A DNA stretch of 64,000 nucleotides, from the NCBI RefSeq assembly GCF_003076135.1, contig NZ_QDGZ01000007.1, forward strand, positions 186,001 to 250,000, read 5' to 3'. The DNA is from Nocardioides gansuensis. GTDB lineage: Bacteria; Actinomycetota; Actinomycetes; Propionibacteriales; Nocardioidaceae. Within the stretch, counting starts at the first letter, position 1. Each line of letters begins with the position of its first letter. The notes under the pieces are model-generated. The model did no database searches. It saw only the letters and a program-made list of their open reading frames with translations, and was not told where the DNA came from. The translations under genes were made by a program, and so were the position numbers. Below are positions 11,457 to 20,835 of this stretch, piece after piece.

Positions 11457-12614
11457 TCAGCTGGAGGAGTGGCGTTCGCGGTAGTGGCGTCCGATGACGA
11501 GCCGCTGGATCTGGTTTGTCCCCTCGAAGATCTGCATGATCTTCGCTTCGCGCATCAGTCGTTCGACGGGGTAGTCCCGGGTGTAGCCAGCACCGCCGAA
11601 CACCTGGACGGCGTCGGTGGTGACCGCCATGGCGGTGTCGGAGGCGAACAGCTTGGCCTCGGCAGCGTGGCGCCCGAATTCCATGCCGAGGTCCTTGCGG
11701 CGGGCGGCGTCGATGTAGAGCGCACGCGACGCGGAGATGCGGGCCGACATGTCGGCGAGCATGAACGAGACACCCTGGAAGTCGATGATCGGTTTGCCGA
11801 ACTGGACCCGATCGTTGGCGTACTGGCTGGCATAGTCGAGGGCGGCCTGGGCCACTCCGGTGGCGACGGCGGCGATGCAGAGCCGCCCGGTGTCCAGGGC
11901 GTCGAGAGCGATGGCAAGCCCGCGGCCTTCGTCACCGATGCGCCGGTCCGCACTGACGCGCACCTTATCGAAGGACACTTGCGAAGTACGCGAGCCGTTG
12001 AGGCCCATCTTGCGTTCGGGCGCGGCGGCAGAGATGCCCGGGGCGTCCCCCGGCAGCAGGAAGCAGCTGATCCCCTTCGAGCCTTCGTCAGACGTGCGGG
12101 CCATGACGGTGTAGAAGTCGGCCTCGCCGCCGTGGGTGATCCAGGTCTTTACCCCGCTGATGACGTACTCGTCCCCATCCCGGACGGCGGTTGTCTTCAT
12201 GGCACCAGGGTCGGACCCGGCTTCGGCTTCAGACAGGCAGTAGGCGCCGAGGAGGTCCCCGCGGATCAGATCGGGCAGCCAGCGTTTGCGCTGGTCGTGG
12301 CTGCCCCATTTCCACAGTGGGTGGACGCTGGCCCAGTGAACCGTTACACCAACGCCGACGGTGGCCTAGGTGCGGGCGAGTTCCTCCACGACTTGCAGGC
12401 TTAGCTCGTCGGCCAGTTCACTGCCGCCGTATTCCTCGTCGTGGGGCAGCGACAGCACGCCGAGCTTGCCGAGTTGCCGAAAGGTGTCACGCGGAAAGCG
12501 CGCGTTCTCCTCGGCCTCGGCCACAAGGGGTTCGAGTTCGCGTGACGCGAATGCAGAGACGGTCGCGAACAGGTCCTCGAACTCGGGCCCGGGAAGTAGG
12601 CGGGTCACCAACAT
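11457..12614 (-). pseudogene. Acyl-CoA dehydrogenase interrupted by an in-frame amber codon
   Basis: The reading frame is full length (386 codons) with family blocks intact on both sides of a single TAG at 12366-12368 (codon 83). The N-terminal helical domain ends ...VVEELART; after the stop the same frame gives ATVGVGVTVHWASVHP, the substrate-FAD block CLSEAEAGSDPGAMKT, and a C-terminal domain with GTNQIQRLVIGR. Residues up to the stop and after it are contiguous by homology, so only one codon is at fault. Possible causes are a recent nonsense mutation, a base-call error or suppression. A GTG at 12623 overlaps the stop of the thioesterase (GTGA); I prefer the ATG at 12614. Expected role: alpha,beta-dehydrogenation of an acyl-CoA. 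Confidence 0.8.
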
Positions 12615-12619
12615 GGAGG

Positions 12620-13135
12620 TCACCTCGAGGCCAGCTCGTGAACGCTGAGGTCAGTTGCAAGGAGGGTGCCGACTGCCGCGGCGACCCTCGCCGGGACTTC
12701 GGTCGGCCTGCGGGAGTGCGGGTCGACGTAGACGTGGACGAAGTGCCCGACGACGTGCGGCTGGTGACCTCCGCGGGGAAAGACAGCAAGCTGGTAGGTG
12801 ACGCTCGAACGACCCAGTCTCAGGACGGCCATACCGACCTCGAGAGGTTCGGGGAACGACGCGGAGTTGAGGTACCGGCAACCCGTCTCGGCGACCACGC
12901 CGAGGGCGTCGAGGTCGGTCACACGGCCGCACTGGTCGGTGAGCCAGCCGTTGACCGCGGTGTCGAAGTACTCGTAGTAGATGACGTTGTTGATGTGCCC
13001 GTATTGGTCGTTGTCGTTCCACCGCGGCGTGATCGGGTAAAAGACGCCGAAGCCCTCGCGGTTGGGGCGGGGGACGTCATGCGCTCGCCTCCGGGAGTCG
13101 ATGTGGGCGGATGATCTGGCGCACGGCGCGACCAC
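12620..13135 (-). CDS. Hotdog-fold acyl-CoA thioesterase (4-hydroxybenzoyl-CoA type), likely 5' frameshift
   Basis: The conserved part starts at NREGFGVFYPITPRWNDNDQYGHINNVIYYEYFDTAVN, the hotdog signature with the catalytic Asp in DQYGHINN. The only upstream start in this frame is a GTG at 13135, giving a 19-residue head unlike the family and a 59-base overlap with the dehydrogenase gene. An ATG at 13080 overlaps the dehydrogenase stop (ATGA) in the neighbouring frame and would encode MTSPAP followed by NREGFGVFY if one extra C were present in the run at 13064-13067. I therefore think the true start is 13080 and a one-base deletion, real or technical, shifts the frame. Role: hydrolysis of an acyl-CoA intermediate. 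Confidence 0.7.
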   Translation of the reverse strand: MVAPCARSSAHIDSRRRAHDVPRPNREGFGVFYPITPRWNDNDQYGHINNVIYYEYFDTAVNGWLTDQCGRVTDLDALGVVAETGCRYLNSASFPEPLEVGMAVLRLGRSSVTYQLAVFPRGGHQPHVVGHFVHVYVDPHSRRPTEVPARVAAAVGTLLATDLSVHELASR

Positions 13136-14219
13136 ACGCGAGTTCGTCCATCGCGTCGTTGATGTGGTCCAGCGGCATCTCCGCAGAGATCAAGCGGTCG
13201 ACCGGGAGCCGGCCGGCTCGCCAGAGGGCGATCATGGCCGGGATGTCGACCGCAGGCTGGGCGGTGCCCATGTACGACCCGAGAACGCGCCGGTTCTCCG
13301 CCACGATGCTGAGGGCAGGCAGTCGCAGGACCGCTGAGGGGTGCGGAAGGCCCGCGGAGACGGTTCCGCCTCCGCGGCCAGTGACCGCAAAGGCCGCTTC
13401 GAAGACCTTCGTCGACCCGACCGCTTCGAAGGCCCAATCGAACTTCTCGGGGGCGACCTTCTCCTTCAGTTCGTCGAGCTCGTCGGGGGCGCAGGCGTGA
13501 CTTGCTCCCACCTGCAGTGCCAGCTGCTGCTTCTCCGCAACGGGATCCACGGCGACAACCGGCCAGGCGCCCACGGCGCTTGCCGACATGACGGCTGCCA
13601 GACCGACGCCTCCGAGTCCGAACACCACAGCGGACTCACCTGGCCGCACACCGGCGGTGTGGTTGACGGCGCCGTAGCCGGTGAGCATGGCGCATCCGAA
13701 CAGGGCGGCCGTCTCCAGTGGCACGTCTCTGTCGACGACCACCACGGAGGAGCGGTCAACCACCGCGTGCGTGGCAAAGGCGGAAACCCCGAGGTGGTGG
13801 CGCACCTCCTCGGCACCAGCGTGGAGTCGCGTGCCGCCACCGATCAGGTCGCCGGCGCCGTTGGCCGCAATCGCCGTGGTGCACAAAGCGGGCTTGCCGG
13901 AGACGCAGAACCGGCAGGTCCCGCAACTGGGCACGTACACGAGCACGACATGATCGCCGACCTGGACGTTGCGGACGCCGTCACCGATCGCTTGCACAAC
14001 ACCAGCGGCTTCGTGACCGAGGAGCATCGGCAGCGGCCGCGGTCGGTTGCCGTCGATGACCGACAGGTCGGAGTGGCAGACCCCGGCCGCTTCGATTCGA
14101 ACCAAGATCTCTCCGGAGGCGGGCTCGTCGAGCTCCACTGTGGTGACATCGAGAGGTTGGGTGTCGCGATAGGGCGTAGCGGCCGGCGAGGAGCGCAGCA
14201 CGGCGCCTGTGATCTTCAC
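13077..14219 (-). CDS. Zinc-dependent alcohol dehydrogenase (MDR superfamily)
   Basis: 380 residues. Catalytic zinc ligands: Cys in AAGVCHSDLS (about residue 48), His in LGHEAAGVV (about 69) and Cys in ALFGCAMLTGYGA. Structural zinc cysteines are in VPSCGTCRFCVSGKPALC. The nucleotide-binding motif is FGLGGVGLAAV. This resembles class III/aryl alcohol dehydrogenases such as those oxidising benzyl-type or medium-chain alcohols to aldehydes. GTG start at 14219. It sits between the acyl-CoA ligase and thioesterase genes, so it may feed aldehyde to the downstream aldehyde dehydrogenase. Confidence 0.88.
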   Translation of the reverse strand: MKITGAVLRSSPAATPYRDTQPLDVTTVELDEPASGEILVRIEAAGVCHSDLSVIDGNRPRPLPMLLGHEAAGVVQAIGDGVRNVQVGDHVVLVYVPSCGTCRFCVSGKPALCTTAIAANGAGDLIGGGTRLHAGAEEVRHHLGVSAFATHAVVDRSSVVVVDRDVPLETAALFGCAMLTGYGAVNHTAGVRPGESAVVFGLGGVGLAAVMSASAVGAWPVVAVDPVAEKQQLALQVGASHACAPDELDELKEKVAPEKFDWAFEAVGSTKVFEAAFAVTGRGGGTVSAGLPHPSAVLRLPALSIVAENRRVLGSYMGTAQPAVDIPAMIALWRAGRLPVDRLISAEMPLDHINDAMDELACGRAVRQIIRPHRLPEASA

Positions 14220-14274
14220 GGGAGGGACCTTTCAGGTGCGGGGGGCTGGGATGCCTGGTTGGGCCGGGAGGTGA

Positions 14275-15843
14275 TCAGTTGACCGATCGCTCATGGTCAG
14301 TCCAGAAGGTCGCGCGGAGCGCCTTCTTGTCGGTCTTCCCCACCGGGGTGAGCGGCAGTTCGGGAACAACGTCGATGGACTTGGGGGCGTGTACGGCGCC
14401 CTTGGCGGACCGGACCCGCGCGATGAGCCGCTCGGGATCGACCTCGGCCCCGGGTGCGGGCACGATCACCGCCTTGACGGCCTCCCCCCAGTCGGGGTCG
14501 GGGACACCGATTACCGCGGCGTACGCGACCGATGGGTCCGCGGTCAGGACGTCCTCGACTTCGCGGGTGTACACGTTGAAGCCGCCCGAGATGATGAAGT
14601 CCTTCCTGCGGTCGACGATGGTGATGTAGCCCTCGTCGTCACGTCTGGCCATGTCACCGGTGTGCAGCCACCCGCCCGCCAGAGCCTCCGCTGTGAGGTC
14701 CGGCAGATTGTGGTAGCGAAGCATTACGCCGGCACTTCGGATGCAGATCTCTCCCACATTTCCCGCCGGCACCGGGAGACCCTCGTCGTCCAGCAACTCC
14801 ACCCAGGTGCCCGGTACGGCGCGGCCGCACGAGAGCAGCCGATCGGGGCGGTCCAGGTCGTGCTCGTCCGACCACAGCGCGGTGCCGAGGGCCAAGGACT
14901 CGGTCTGTCCGTAGATCTGGGTGAACACCCTGCCCAGGCGCTCGTGCCCTTCGATCAGGCGGGACGGCGCCATTGGTGCGGCGCCGTAGACGATGCGCTC
15001 GAGGGACGGCATGGAGAGGTCCAGGCCGGCGTCGAGGAGGCGGTAGATCATGGTCGGCACCAAGAAACTGAGCGACCCGTGGTGTCGGTTGACCGCGTCG
15101 ATGAACTCGTCGGGACGGAACCCATTGAGCGTGACTACGGTCCCGCCCCGGATCAGAGTGGGAGCCAGAAAGTGCGCTGCCGCGTGGGTGATTGGGGCGG
15201 CAGCCACATAGACGGGGTGAAGGGGTAGTTCGTAGGCCAGCGGCGAGGCGAGGGTGATGGCCGCGCGGGCACGTTGGGTCTGCACGACTCCCTTGGAGCG
15301 CCCGGTGGTGCCGCCGGTGTACAGGATCTCGACGACGGTGTTCTCGTCGACATCTGCCGCGAGGCGCAACTCGCTCGACCCGGCGTTTTCGGCTAGTGCC
15401 AGAAGGTCGTGACCGAAGTCTGCAGGGCCGATGGAGAGGACTCGCTCGACGCCAGCATCGCTCAAGTCCGAGGCGACCGACCCATAGGACTCATCCACGA
15501 CCAGCAGCCGCACATCGGCGTCCTTGCACTCGAAGACGTGGTCCTCGACGCTCGCGCGGGCGTGCATGCCGACGGAGTGGGCGCCGAGGAACTGAGCTGC
15601 CATGGCGACCATCCACGCCTCGGGCCGATTGGGGGAAAGGATGCCCACAGCGGACCCCCTGGTCACGCCGTACTCAGTCATCACACGCATGAACCGGGCG
15701 ATGAGGTCGCTCGTCTGTCCATAGGTGAACCGTCGTTCGCCGTCGATGAACGCGGTGCGCGTCGACCAGGCGCGGAGCGCGTTGAGTACGAGGTCGTTGT
15801 GCGTGGAGGAACGTCCGGCCAGGTGCGCGTCGGGGTGGGTCAT
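14275..15843 (-). CDS. AMP-binding acyl-CoA ligase
   Basis: 522 residues. ANL-superfamily motifs in order: P-loop-like YTGGTTGRSKGV (about 176-187), YGQTES (about 311), GWLHTGDMARRDDEGYITIVDRRKDFIISGGFNVY (hinge and A8 region) and the C-terminal catalytic Lys in PLTPVGKTDKKAL. It activates a carboxylic acid through an acyl-adenylate to its CoA thioester. The start is the ATG at 15843 (GGAGAG upstream); the frame stays open upstream without further homology. As the only CoA ligase of the first cluster, it probably starts the pathway. Chain length or ring preference cannot be told. Confidence 0.9.
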   Translation of the reverse strand: MTHPDAHLAGRSSTHNDLVLNALRAWSTRTAFIDGERRFTYGQTSDLIARFMRVMTEYGVTRGSAVGILSPNRPEAWMVAMAAQFLGAHSVGMHARASVEDHVFECKDADVRLLVVDESYGSVASDLSDAGVERVLSIGPADFGHDLLALAENAGSSELRLAADVDENTVVEILYTGGTTGRSKGVVQTQRARAAITLASPLAYELPLHPVYVAAAPITHAAAHFLAPTLIRGGTVVTLNGFRPDEFIDAVNRHHGSLSFLVPTMIYRLLDAGLDLSMPSLERIVYGAAPMAPSRLIEGHERLGRVFTQIYGQTESLALGTALWSDEHDLDRPDRLLSCGRAVPGTWVELLDDEGLPVPAGNVGEICIRSAGVMLRYHNLPDLTAEALAGGWLHTGDMARRDDEGYITIVDRRKDFIISGGFNVYTREVEDVLTADPSVAYAAVIGVPDPDWGEAVKAVIVPAPGAEVDPERLIARVRSAKGAVHAPKSIDVVPELPLTPVGKTDKKALRATFWTDHERSVN

Positions 15844-15999
15844 GGCTTCTCTCCGCTGGAGGTCGAGATCAGGGTTGGACCTCTGGCCTGAGGCGAGAGG
15901 TGCGGCTTCGCCGGGGGCCGGCCGAGGACCGGTGCGGTTGACGTGTGTTCTCATCACTTGTTCGGGAGGTTCGGTGCGGGTTTCCACACCGAACCCGGT

Positions 16000-16785
16000 T
16001 CAGGTCCAGTTAGGTGGTCGCTTGTCCAGGAAGGCCGAGACGCCCTCCTGGTACTCGGCGGTCCCGGCGAGCGCATAGACGCTGAGCGCGGTGGACTGGC
16101 GTGCCCATGCGGTTGCTTCGAGTGAGCCGGCGGCGTCGCGGATCGCCCCAAGGGTGATCGCAGTGGAGGCGGGCGGGTTGTTCGCGATCCGCTGGGCCAG
16201 TGTCACGGCCTCCTGCTCGGCTCGGCCGGGCTCGACCATGCGCGTGAGCAGGCCGTGCTGGTACATCACGGGGGCGTCGACTGGGTCGCCGGTGAGGGCC
16301 AGCTCTGCCGCGACGTGATACGGGAGTCGGATTGGCAGCCTGGTGAGGCCGCGGGCGGCGGCCACCTGTCCGTTGCGCACTTCCGGTATGCCGAACTTCG
16401 CGTCTTGTGCGGCGACGACAAGGTCGCAGGCGAGGGCGATCTCAAGTCCCCCGGCGAGGGCGAAGCCCTCGATCGCGGCGACCATGGGTTTGCTTGGCGG
16501 CCGGTCGATGATGCCGAACCAGCCGCGGTCGGTAGTGCGGGCGAACTGGCCCTTGACCGCTTGGCCGAGGTCTTGGCCGGCGCAGAAGAACCCGCCGGCG
16601 CCGGTGAGCACACCGACGCGCAGGTTCGGGTCGTCCTCGAGCTGGGCCAGCCCCGCCTCGAGCTGCTCTGCCATGGCCGTGGTCATGGCGTTCCGGCGGT
16701 GCGGACGGTCGAGCGTGATGACCAGAACCGGCCCATCTCTGCGCGTCGTGACTCGTCCCTCTTCCGGCACGGCGAGGTCGTTCAC
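16000..16785 (-). CDS. Enoyl-CoA hydratase/isomerase family protein
   Basis: 261 residues, normal crotonase length. The oxyanion-hole blocks are FFCAGQDLGQ (about 66) and IEGFALAGGLEIALACDLVVAA (about 105-126), then FGIPEVRNG with the Glu typical of hydratases. The GTG start overlaps the thiolase stop (GTGA), indicating coupling. Within the cluster it would hydrate the enoyl-CoA made by the acyl-CoA dehydrogenase. Ring-cleaving or dehalogenating members look similar, so the exact reaction is open. Confidence 0.88.
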   Translation of the reverse strand: MNDLAVPEEGRVTTRRDGPVLVITLDRPHRRNAMTTAMAEQLEAGLAQLEDDPNLRVGVLTGAGGFFCAGQDLGQAVKGQFARTTDRGWFGIIDRPPSKPMVAAIEGFALAGGLEIALACDLVVAAQDAKFGIPEVRNGQVAAARGLTRLPIRLPYHVAAELALTGDPVDAPVMYQHGLLTRMVEPGRAEQEAVTLAQRIANNPPASTAITLGAIRDAAGSLEATAWARQSTALSVYALAGTAEYQEGVSAFLDKRPPNWT

Positions 16786-17951
16786 ACTCGCTCCAGGATC
16801 GTGACGGCGCAGACGGCTGCGGTATACGGATCGTCAAGCGTCACCGCGCCGCCGGCGTTCTGCGCCAATGCGATGTGTGCGTCGGCCACCTGACGGTCCC
16901 CTGTCCGACCGCGAAGCTGGTCGAAGAGCTCGACGATCTGAGCTGCTCCGGTGGCTCCGACGGGGTGGCCGCGGCTGATCAGCCCTCCGCTGGTGTTGAC
17001 CGGGAGCCGCCCGTCGTACCGGAGCTCGTTCTCCATGGCCAGCTTCCAGGCCTCCCCGTGCCCGACGGCTCCGATCTCCTCGAGGATGACCAAGGCGGCG
17101 GGGCTGGCGGCGTCGTGGAGCTCGATGACGTCTGCGTCGCTGGCTCTCCTGCCGGCTTGTTCGAGGGCGGCTTGGGCGGTCCGGGTCACCAGCTGTCCTC
17201 CCTCGCGCCGTCGTCCGGAGCGAAGCGCGGCGCCGGTGATGGCGATGGGGGCGGTGCTCGGCCGGTCCCGCGTGACGACGACCGCGGCCGCGCCGTCGCC
17301 GATGGGCGAACACATCAGCAAGGTCAGGGGGTCGACGATCGTGCGGGACTGGAGGATCTCCTCGGCGGTGTGTGGGTCGCGGTACTGCGCGTTGGGGTTA
17401 AGGCTGCCGTGGAGGTGGACGGTCGCCGCGACCTGGGCGAAGGCCTCGACGGGTGCGCCCGTGTCCGCCGCGTACCGGCGAGCCTCCTGTGCGTAGAGGT
17501 CCATGAAGATCGAGTTGCGCGACGGGCTCTCGGCGACGGCCGGGTCGTTGATGTCGATGGCACGGCCGAGCGCGTCAAAGGCCCTGGACTTCTCGGGGTG
17601 TGACATCTTCTCTGCGCCGAGAGCGACCGCCACGTCGCAGCTGCCGGATGCGACCGCCATCATCGCCAGGTGTAGGGCGCTGGAGGATGAGGCACATGCG
17701 TTCTCAACGTTGACGGCGCGCGCGCCGGCGAGCTGGCCGTCGAGCAGGGCGAGCTGCCCCTGGATCATCGCCTGGCCGCTGATCACCGCACTCGTGGCGT
17801 TGCCGAAGGCGACGAAACCGACGTCCTCGCCGCGCACGCCGGCGTCGCTCAGCGCCTCGTCGACCGCCTGGTTCGCGAGATCGGACAGCGGGGTGTCGCG
17901 GAATTTGCCGAACCGCGTCATGCCGACGCCGGCGATGTAGGTGGTGTCCAT
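16782..17951 (-). CDS. SCPx-type thiolase
   Basis: 389 residues. The nucleophile Cys is in VENACASSSSALHLA (about residue 86), and the His of SRGHPVGATGAAQI is near residue 340. The C-terminal CxG block of classical thiolases is replaced by ALAQNAGGA, the SCP2/SCPx-like variant often used for branched or steroid-like 3-oxoacyl-CoAs. Such thiolases often have a DUF35 partner; none is here. ATG at 17951 chosen because the upstream extension has no homology. It follows the SDR gene by 26 bases and overlaps the hydratase gene, so the three are one transcription unit. Confidence 0.85.
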   Translation of the reverse strand: MDTTYIAGVGMTRFGKFRDTPLSDLANQAVDEALSDAGVRGEDVGFVAFGNATSAVISGQAMIQGQLALLDGQLAGARAVNVENACASSSSALHLAMMAVASGSCDVAVALGAEKMSHPEKSRAFDALGRAIDINDPAVAESPSRNSIFMDLYAQEARRYAADTGAPVEAFAQVAATVHLHGSLNPNAQYRDPHTAEEILQSRTIVDPLTLLMCSPIGDGAAAVVVTRDRPSTAPIAITGAALRSGRRREGGQLVTRTAQAALEQAGRRASDADVIELHDAASPAALVILEEIGAVGHGEAWKLAMENELRYDGRLPVNTSGGLISRGHPVGATGAAQIVELFDQLRGRTGDRQVADAHIALAQNAGGAVTLDDPYTAAVCAVTILERV

Positions 17952-17977
17952 GGGAGACCTTTCGTGTTTTCGCGCGA

Positions 17978-18748
17978 TCAGCGGGGCAGCATCCGCTGAC
18001 CGGCGTCGATGCGGATGCACTCGGCGTTGAGGTAGGGGTTGGTAACGATGTGCTCAACGAGGGAGGCGAACTCCTCGGGTCGTCCCATTCGCCTGGGCTC
18101 GAGGATCATGTCGATCAGCCGCTCTTGCAGGTCCTCGCGCATACCGTGGACCATGCTGGTCGCAAAGAGGCCGGGCGCGATCGCGTTGACCCGGACACCC
18201 TTGCCCGCGACATCCCGCGCAAGTGGCAGCGTCATGCCGACCACGCCCGCCTTGCTCGCGCTGTACGCGGCTTGGCCCATCTGCCCGTCAAAGGCCGCGT
18301 CGGAAGCGGTGTTCACCACGACACCCCGCTCGCCACCTTCATCCGGCTCGTTGTTCAGCATGGCGGCGATGGCGACGCGGTTGATGTTGAAGGTGCCAAC
18401 GAGGTTGACCGCCAGAGTGTTGCTGAACACATCGAGGTCGGCCGGTCGTCCGCGGCTGACCACCTTGGCGGCTGGCGCGATGCCTGCGCAGTTGACGTTG
18501 ATATGAATCCCACCCAGACGGTCGACAATCTGGTCGGCGGCGCTCTCGGCTGCGTCCGCGGCGGCCACATCGAGGACGACAGGGAACGCCCGATCACTCG
18601 GCAGCCCCGAAGCGACCTCCCGCAGTCGGTCCGCATCAGCATCGACGAGCGCCACGGCGGCCCCGCGGGACGCCAACCGCTCGGCCGTCGCCCGCCCAAG
18701 CCCCGACCCGGCACCCGTCACGAGTGCAACCCGGCCCTCAACCTGCAT
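17978..18748 (-). CDS. SDR, 3-hydroxyacyl-CoA dehydrogenase type II-like
   Basis: 256 residues, classical short-chain dehydrogenase. NAD motif TGAGSGLG (residues 11-18), LVDAD after beta-2 favouring NAD(H), catalytic Ser in VVNTASDAAF, YSASK catalytic pair, and the AIAPGLFATSM block. Similarity to the HSD17B10/FabG side of the family and the neighbouring thiolase and hydratase suggest oxidation of a 3-hydroxyacyl-CoA. It is the promoter-proximal gene of the minus-strand cluster and diverges from the PucR-type regulator. Confidence 0.87.
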   Translation of the reverse strand: MQVEGRVALVTGAGSGLGRATAERLASRGAAVALVDADADRLREVASGLPSDRAFPVVLDVAAADAAESAADQIVDRLGGIHINVNCAGIAPAAKVVSRGRPADLDVFSNTLAVNLVGTFNINRVAIAAMLNNEPDEGGERGVVVNTASDAAFDGQMGQAAYSASKAGVVGMTLPLARDVAGKGVRVNAIAPGLFATSMVHGMREDLQERLIDMILEPRRMGRPEEFASLVEHIVTNPYLNAECIRIDAGQRMLPR

Positions 18749-18815
18749 CGCGTCTCCCTGTCGTAAGTCGCTGTTCCGTCCTCGACGCTAGGTTGTTTTT
18801 GTGACGCGGCACACT

Positions 18816-18828
18816 GATCATGTGCACA
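18816..18828. promoter_or_regulatory. Palindromes in the divergent SDR/regulator region (possible operator)
   Basis: The 131-base region between the SDR start (18748) and the regulator start (18880) contains TGATCA (18816-18821) running into the 8-bp palindrome TGTGCACA (18821-18828). Divergent regulator-target spacing makes this the obvious place for a regulator-binding site. The assignment rests on position and symmetry only. Confidence 0.35.
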
Positions 18829-18879
18829 CCGTCATGCCCGGATAGGTGTGAGGTTCTAACACGGAAGCGGGGCAGAGGC

Positions 18880-20835
18880 ATGCCAGAGAGCGCGATCGAA
18901 TCACCCCAACACTTCGCCTTGGTTCCCCCGGTGGCCGAGGGCCTCGGATCAACCGCGCAGCGATTGCTCGAGGCGGTGGGCGAGTCGGACCTGGAGGCGG
19001 TTGACCGGGCCGTGATGGAACTCATCGAGCTGCTGCGCCCCACATCGTCGGACGAGGTACTCGCCGGCATCCGCAATGCCGCGCTCCGCGCACACGAAGC
19101 GACCAGTTACCACCGACGTCGCGTCGGCGAGCTCACGGCTCTCCACCAGATTGCGGTCGATCTGGCCAGCGTACGGAACCCGGACGAGACGTTGCAGGCC
19201 ATCGTGCGGGCGGCACAGGCGGTGATCCCATCGGCTGACGCCACCTACCTGCTGCTCTCAGAACCCGGAACAGGCTGGAACTACGTCAAGGCAAGCGTGG
19301 GTCTGCACAACCCTGACTTCATGCACGTGCGGGTCCGCGACGGCTACGGCATGGTCGGCCGCATCTACGAGACTCGAGCACCCCTGTGGACGCGCAACTA
19401 CACCGAGTCTTCCAGCTTCGACCACGACAGCGTGGTGGACCGGACGCTCGCCGAGGACGGCCTGCGCTCCGTGCTCGGGATCCCCATGATCGTCCGAGGG
19501 GTTCCGCAGGGCGTGTTGTACGCGGCAAACCGCGTGGAGCGCTCCTTCACGGCCGACGAAGTCTCCGTCCTCCAACAATTCGCGGACCTGGCATCGATCG
19601 CGATCGAGAACGCCGAGTCCTTCGCCGGCCTACAACGGACCGCTCATGACATCGGCGAAGACATGACCGCGCTCGAGCGGGCCGCGCAGTTGCACGCGGA
19701 TCTGACCAAGCTAGTGGTGGAGGGGGCACAGATCACCGATGTCCTGGCGCCGATCAGCGCGGTTCTCCCCGGCCATCTCAAGCTCCTCGATGCGTCCGAT
19801 CGGGTGCTGGCGGCCAATGGCGAATCCACGATGTCGGAGGAAGCCTTCGCCCAGATTCGGCAGAGCCAACGCGCAGGCGGAGCCGTTTCACAGCCCACGC
19901 CCGACGGCTTCCGGCACGTGGTCGCCGTAGCAACCCGCAATGCTTACCACGGAGCCCTGGTCATCGAGTCCGACCAACCCCTCAGCGACCTCGACCGGCG
20001 CACACTGGAGCGTGCCGGGCACGTCGTTGCTCTGCTCACACTGCAGCAGCAAGCGTTGGTCGAGGCAGAGAACCAGGTACGCGGGGAGTTCCTCCATGAA
20101 CTGCTCGAGACGCGACACGAGCTGTCCGACGCCTCGCGGCTTCGGGCCCACAGCCGCGGAATCGACCTCGCCCGCCGGGTGGTAGCCATCGCCATCTCGG
20201 TGCCCACCCAGAGACAGCTCGGCGCACGTCGGGCAATGGCCGATTTCGCGCGACTGCATAAGGGCGTCGGGGGTGAACACAACGGGATCGTCGCCGTCGT
20301 CCTACCCAGCGACGACCCGCACGAGACAGCCACATCGGTCCACGCCAGGCTCACCCGGGAGCTGCGGATCCCGGCGCTCGTCTGTGCCTCGCGTCCGGTC
20401 GACGGCACCACGGGCGCGGTGTCCGATGCGTTTGTCGAGGCCCGTCGATGTGCAGCCCTGCTCCGAGGCCTAGGCACTGAGCCGAAGGCCGTCACTACGC
20501 ACGAGCTGGCGCTGTTCAGTGTGCTGTTCACGCCTGGCCGCGAGCACGAACTCACGTCATTCCTGGATCACGCGCTGGGCCGCCTCGAGGCCTACGACCG
20601 TGACCACAACACCCAACTGATCGACACCATCTCGGCGTACTTCGACCACAACCTGAATGTGGCCAAGACCGCCCGCTCTCTGTTTGTGCACGCAAACACC
20701 GTCGTGAAGCGGCTGGAGCGTGTCGCCGACGTGCTCGGCGACGACTGGCAGGCCGAACCGAGCGCCACCCGACTCCGGGTCGCCCTGTTGCTCCGCAACT
20801 ACGCCGACGGATCACCGATCTGGGACGCAGACTGA
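18880..20835 (+). CDS. GAF-domain PucR/CdaR-type transcriptional regulator
   Basis: 651 residues. An N-terminal helical segment (1-85) is followed by a GAF sensor domain (about 95-255, from ELTALHQIAVDLASVRN to QQFADLASIAIENAE). A middle region resembles the GGDEF-like part of CdaR, and a C-terminal PucR-type helix-turn-helix (about 585-640) shows LIDTISAYFDHNLNVAKTARSLFVHANTVVKRLERV. Such proteins activate nearby catabolic operons on binding a small effector through GAF. It diverges from the acyl-CoA cluster, its likely target. Start ATG at 18880 has a purine-rich AGCGGGGCAGAGG upstream; an ATG at 18820 would add 20 residues lying over the putative operator. Confidence 0.88.
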   Translation: MPESAIESPQHFALVPPVAEGLGSTAQRLLEAVGESDLEAVDRAVMELIELLRPTSSDEVLAGIRNAALRAHEATSYHRRRVGELTALHQIAVDLASVRNPDETLQAIVRAAQAVIPSADATYLLLSEPGTGWNYVKASVGLHNPDFMHVRVRDGYGMVGRIYETRAPLWTRNYTESSSFDHDSVVDRTLAEDGLRSVLGIPMIVRGVPQGVLYAANRVERSFTADEVSVLQQFADLASIAIENAESFAGLQRTAHDIGEDMTALERAAQLHADLTKLVVEGAQITDVLAPISAVLPGHLKLLDASDRVLAANGESTMSEEAFAQIRQSQRAGGAVSQPTPDGFRHVVAVATRNAYHGALVIESDQPLSDLDRRTLERAGHVVALLTLQQQALVEAENQVRGEFLHELLETRHELSDASRLRAHSRGIDLARRVVAIAISVPTQRQLGARRAMADFARLHKGVGGEHNGIVAVVLPSDDPHETATSVHARLTRELRIPALVCASRPVDGTTGAVSDAFVEARRCAALLRGLGTEPKAVTTHELALFSVLFTPGREHELTSFLDHALGRLEAYDRDHNTQLIDTISAYFDHNLNVAKTARSLFVHANTVVKRLERVADVLGDDWQAEPSATRLRVALLLRNYADGSPIWDAD

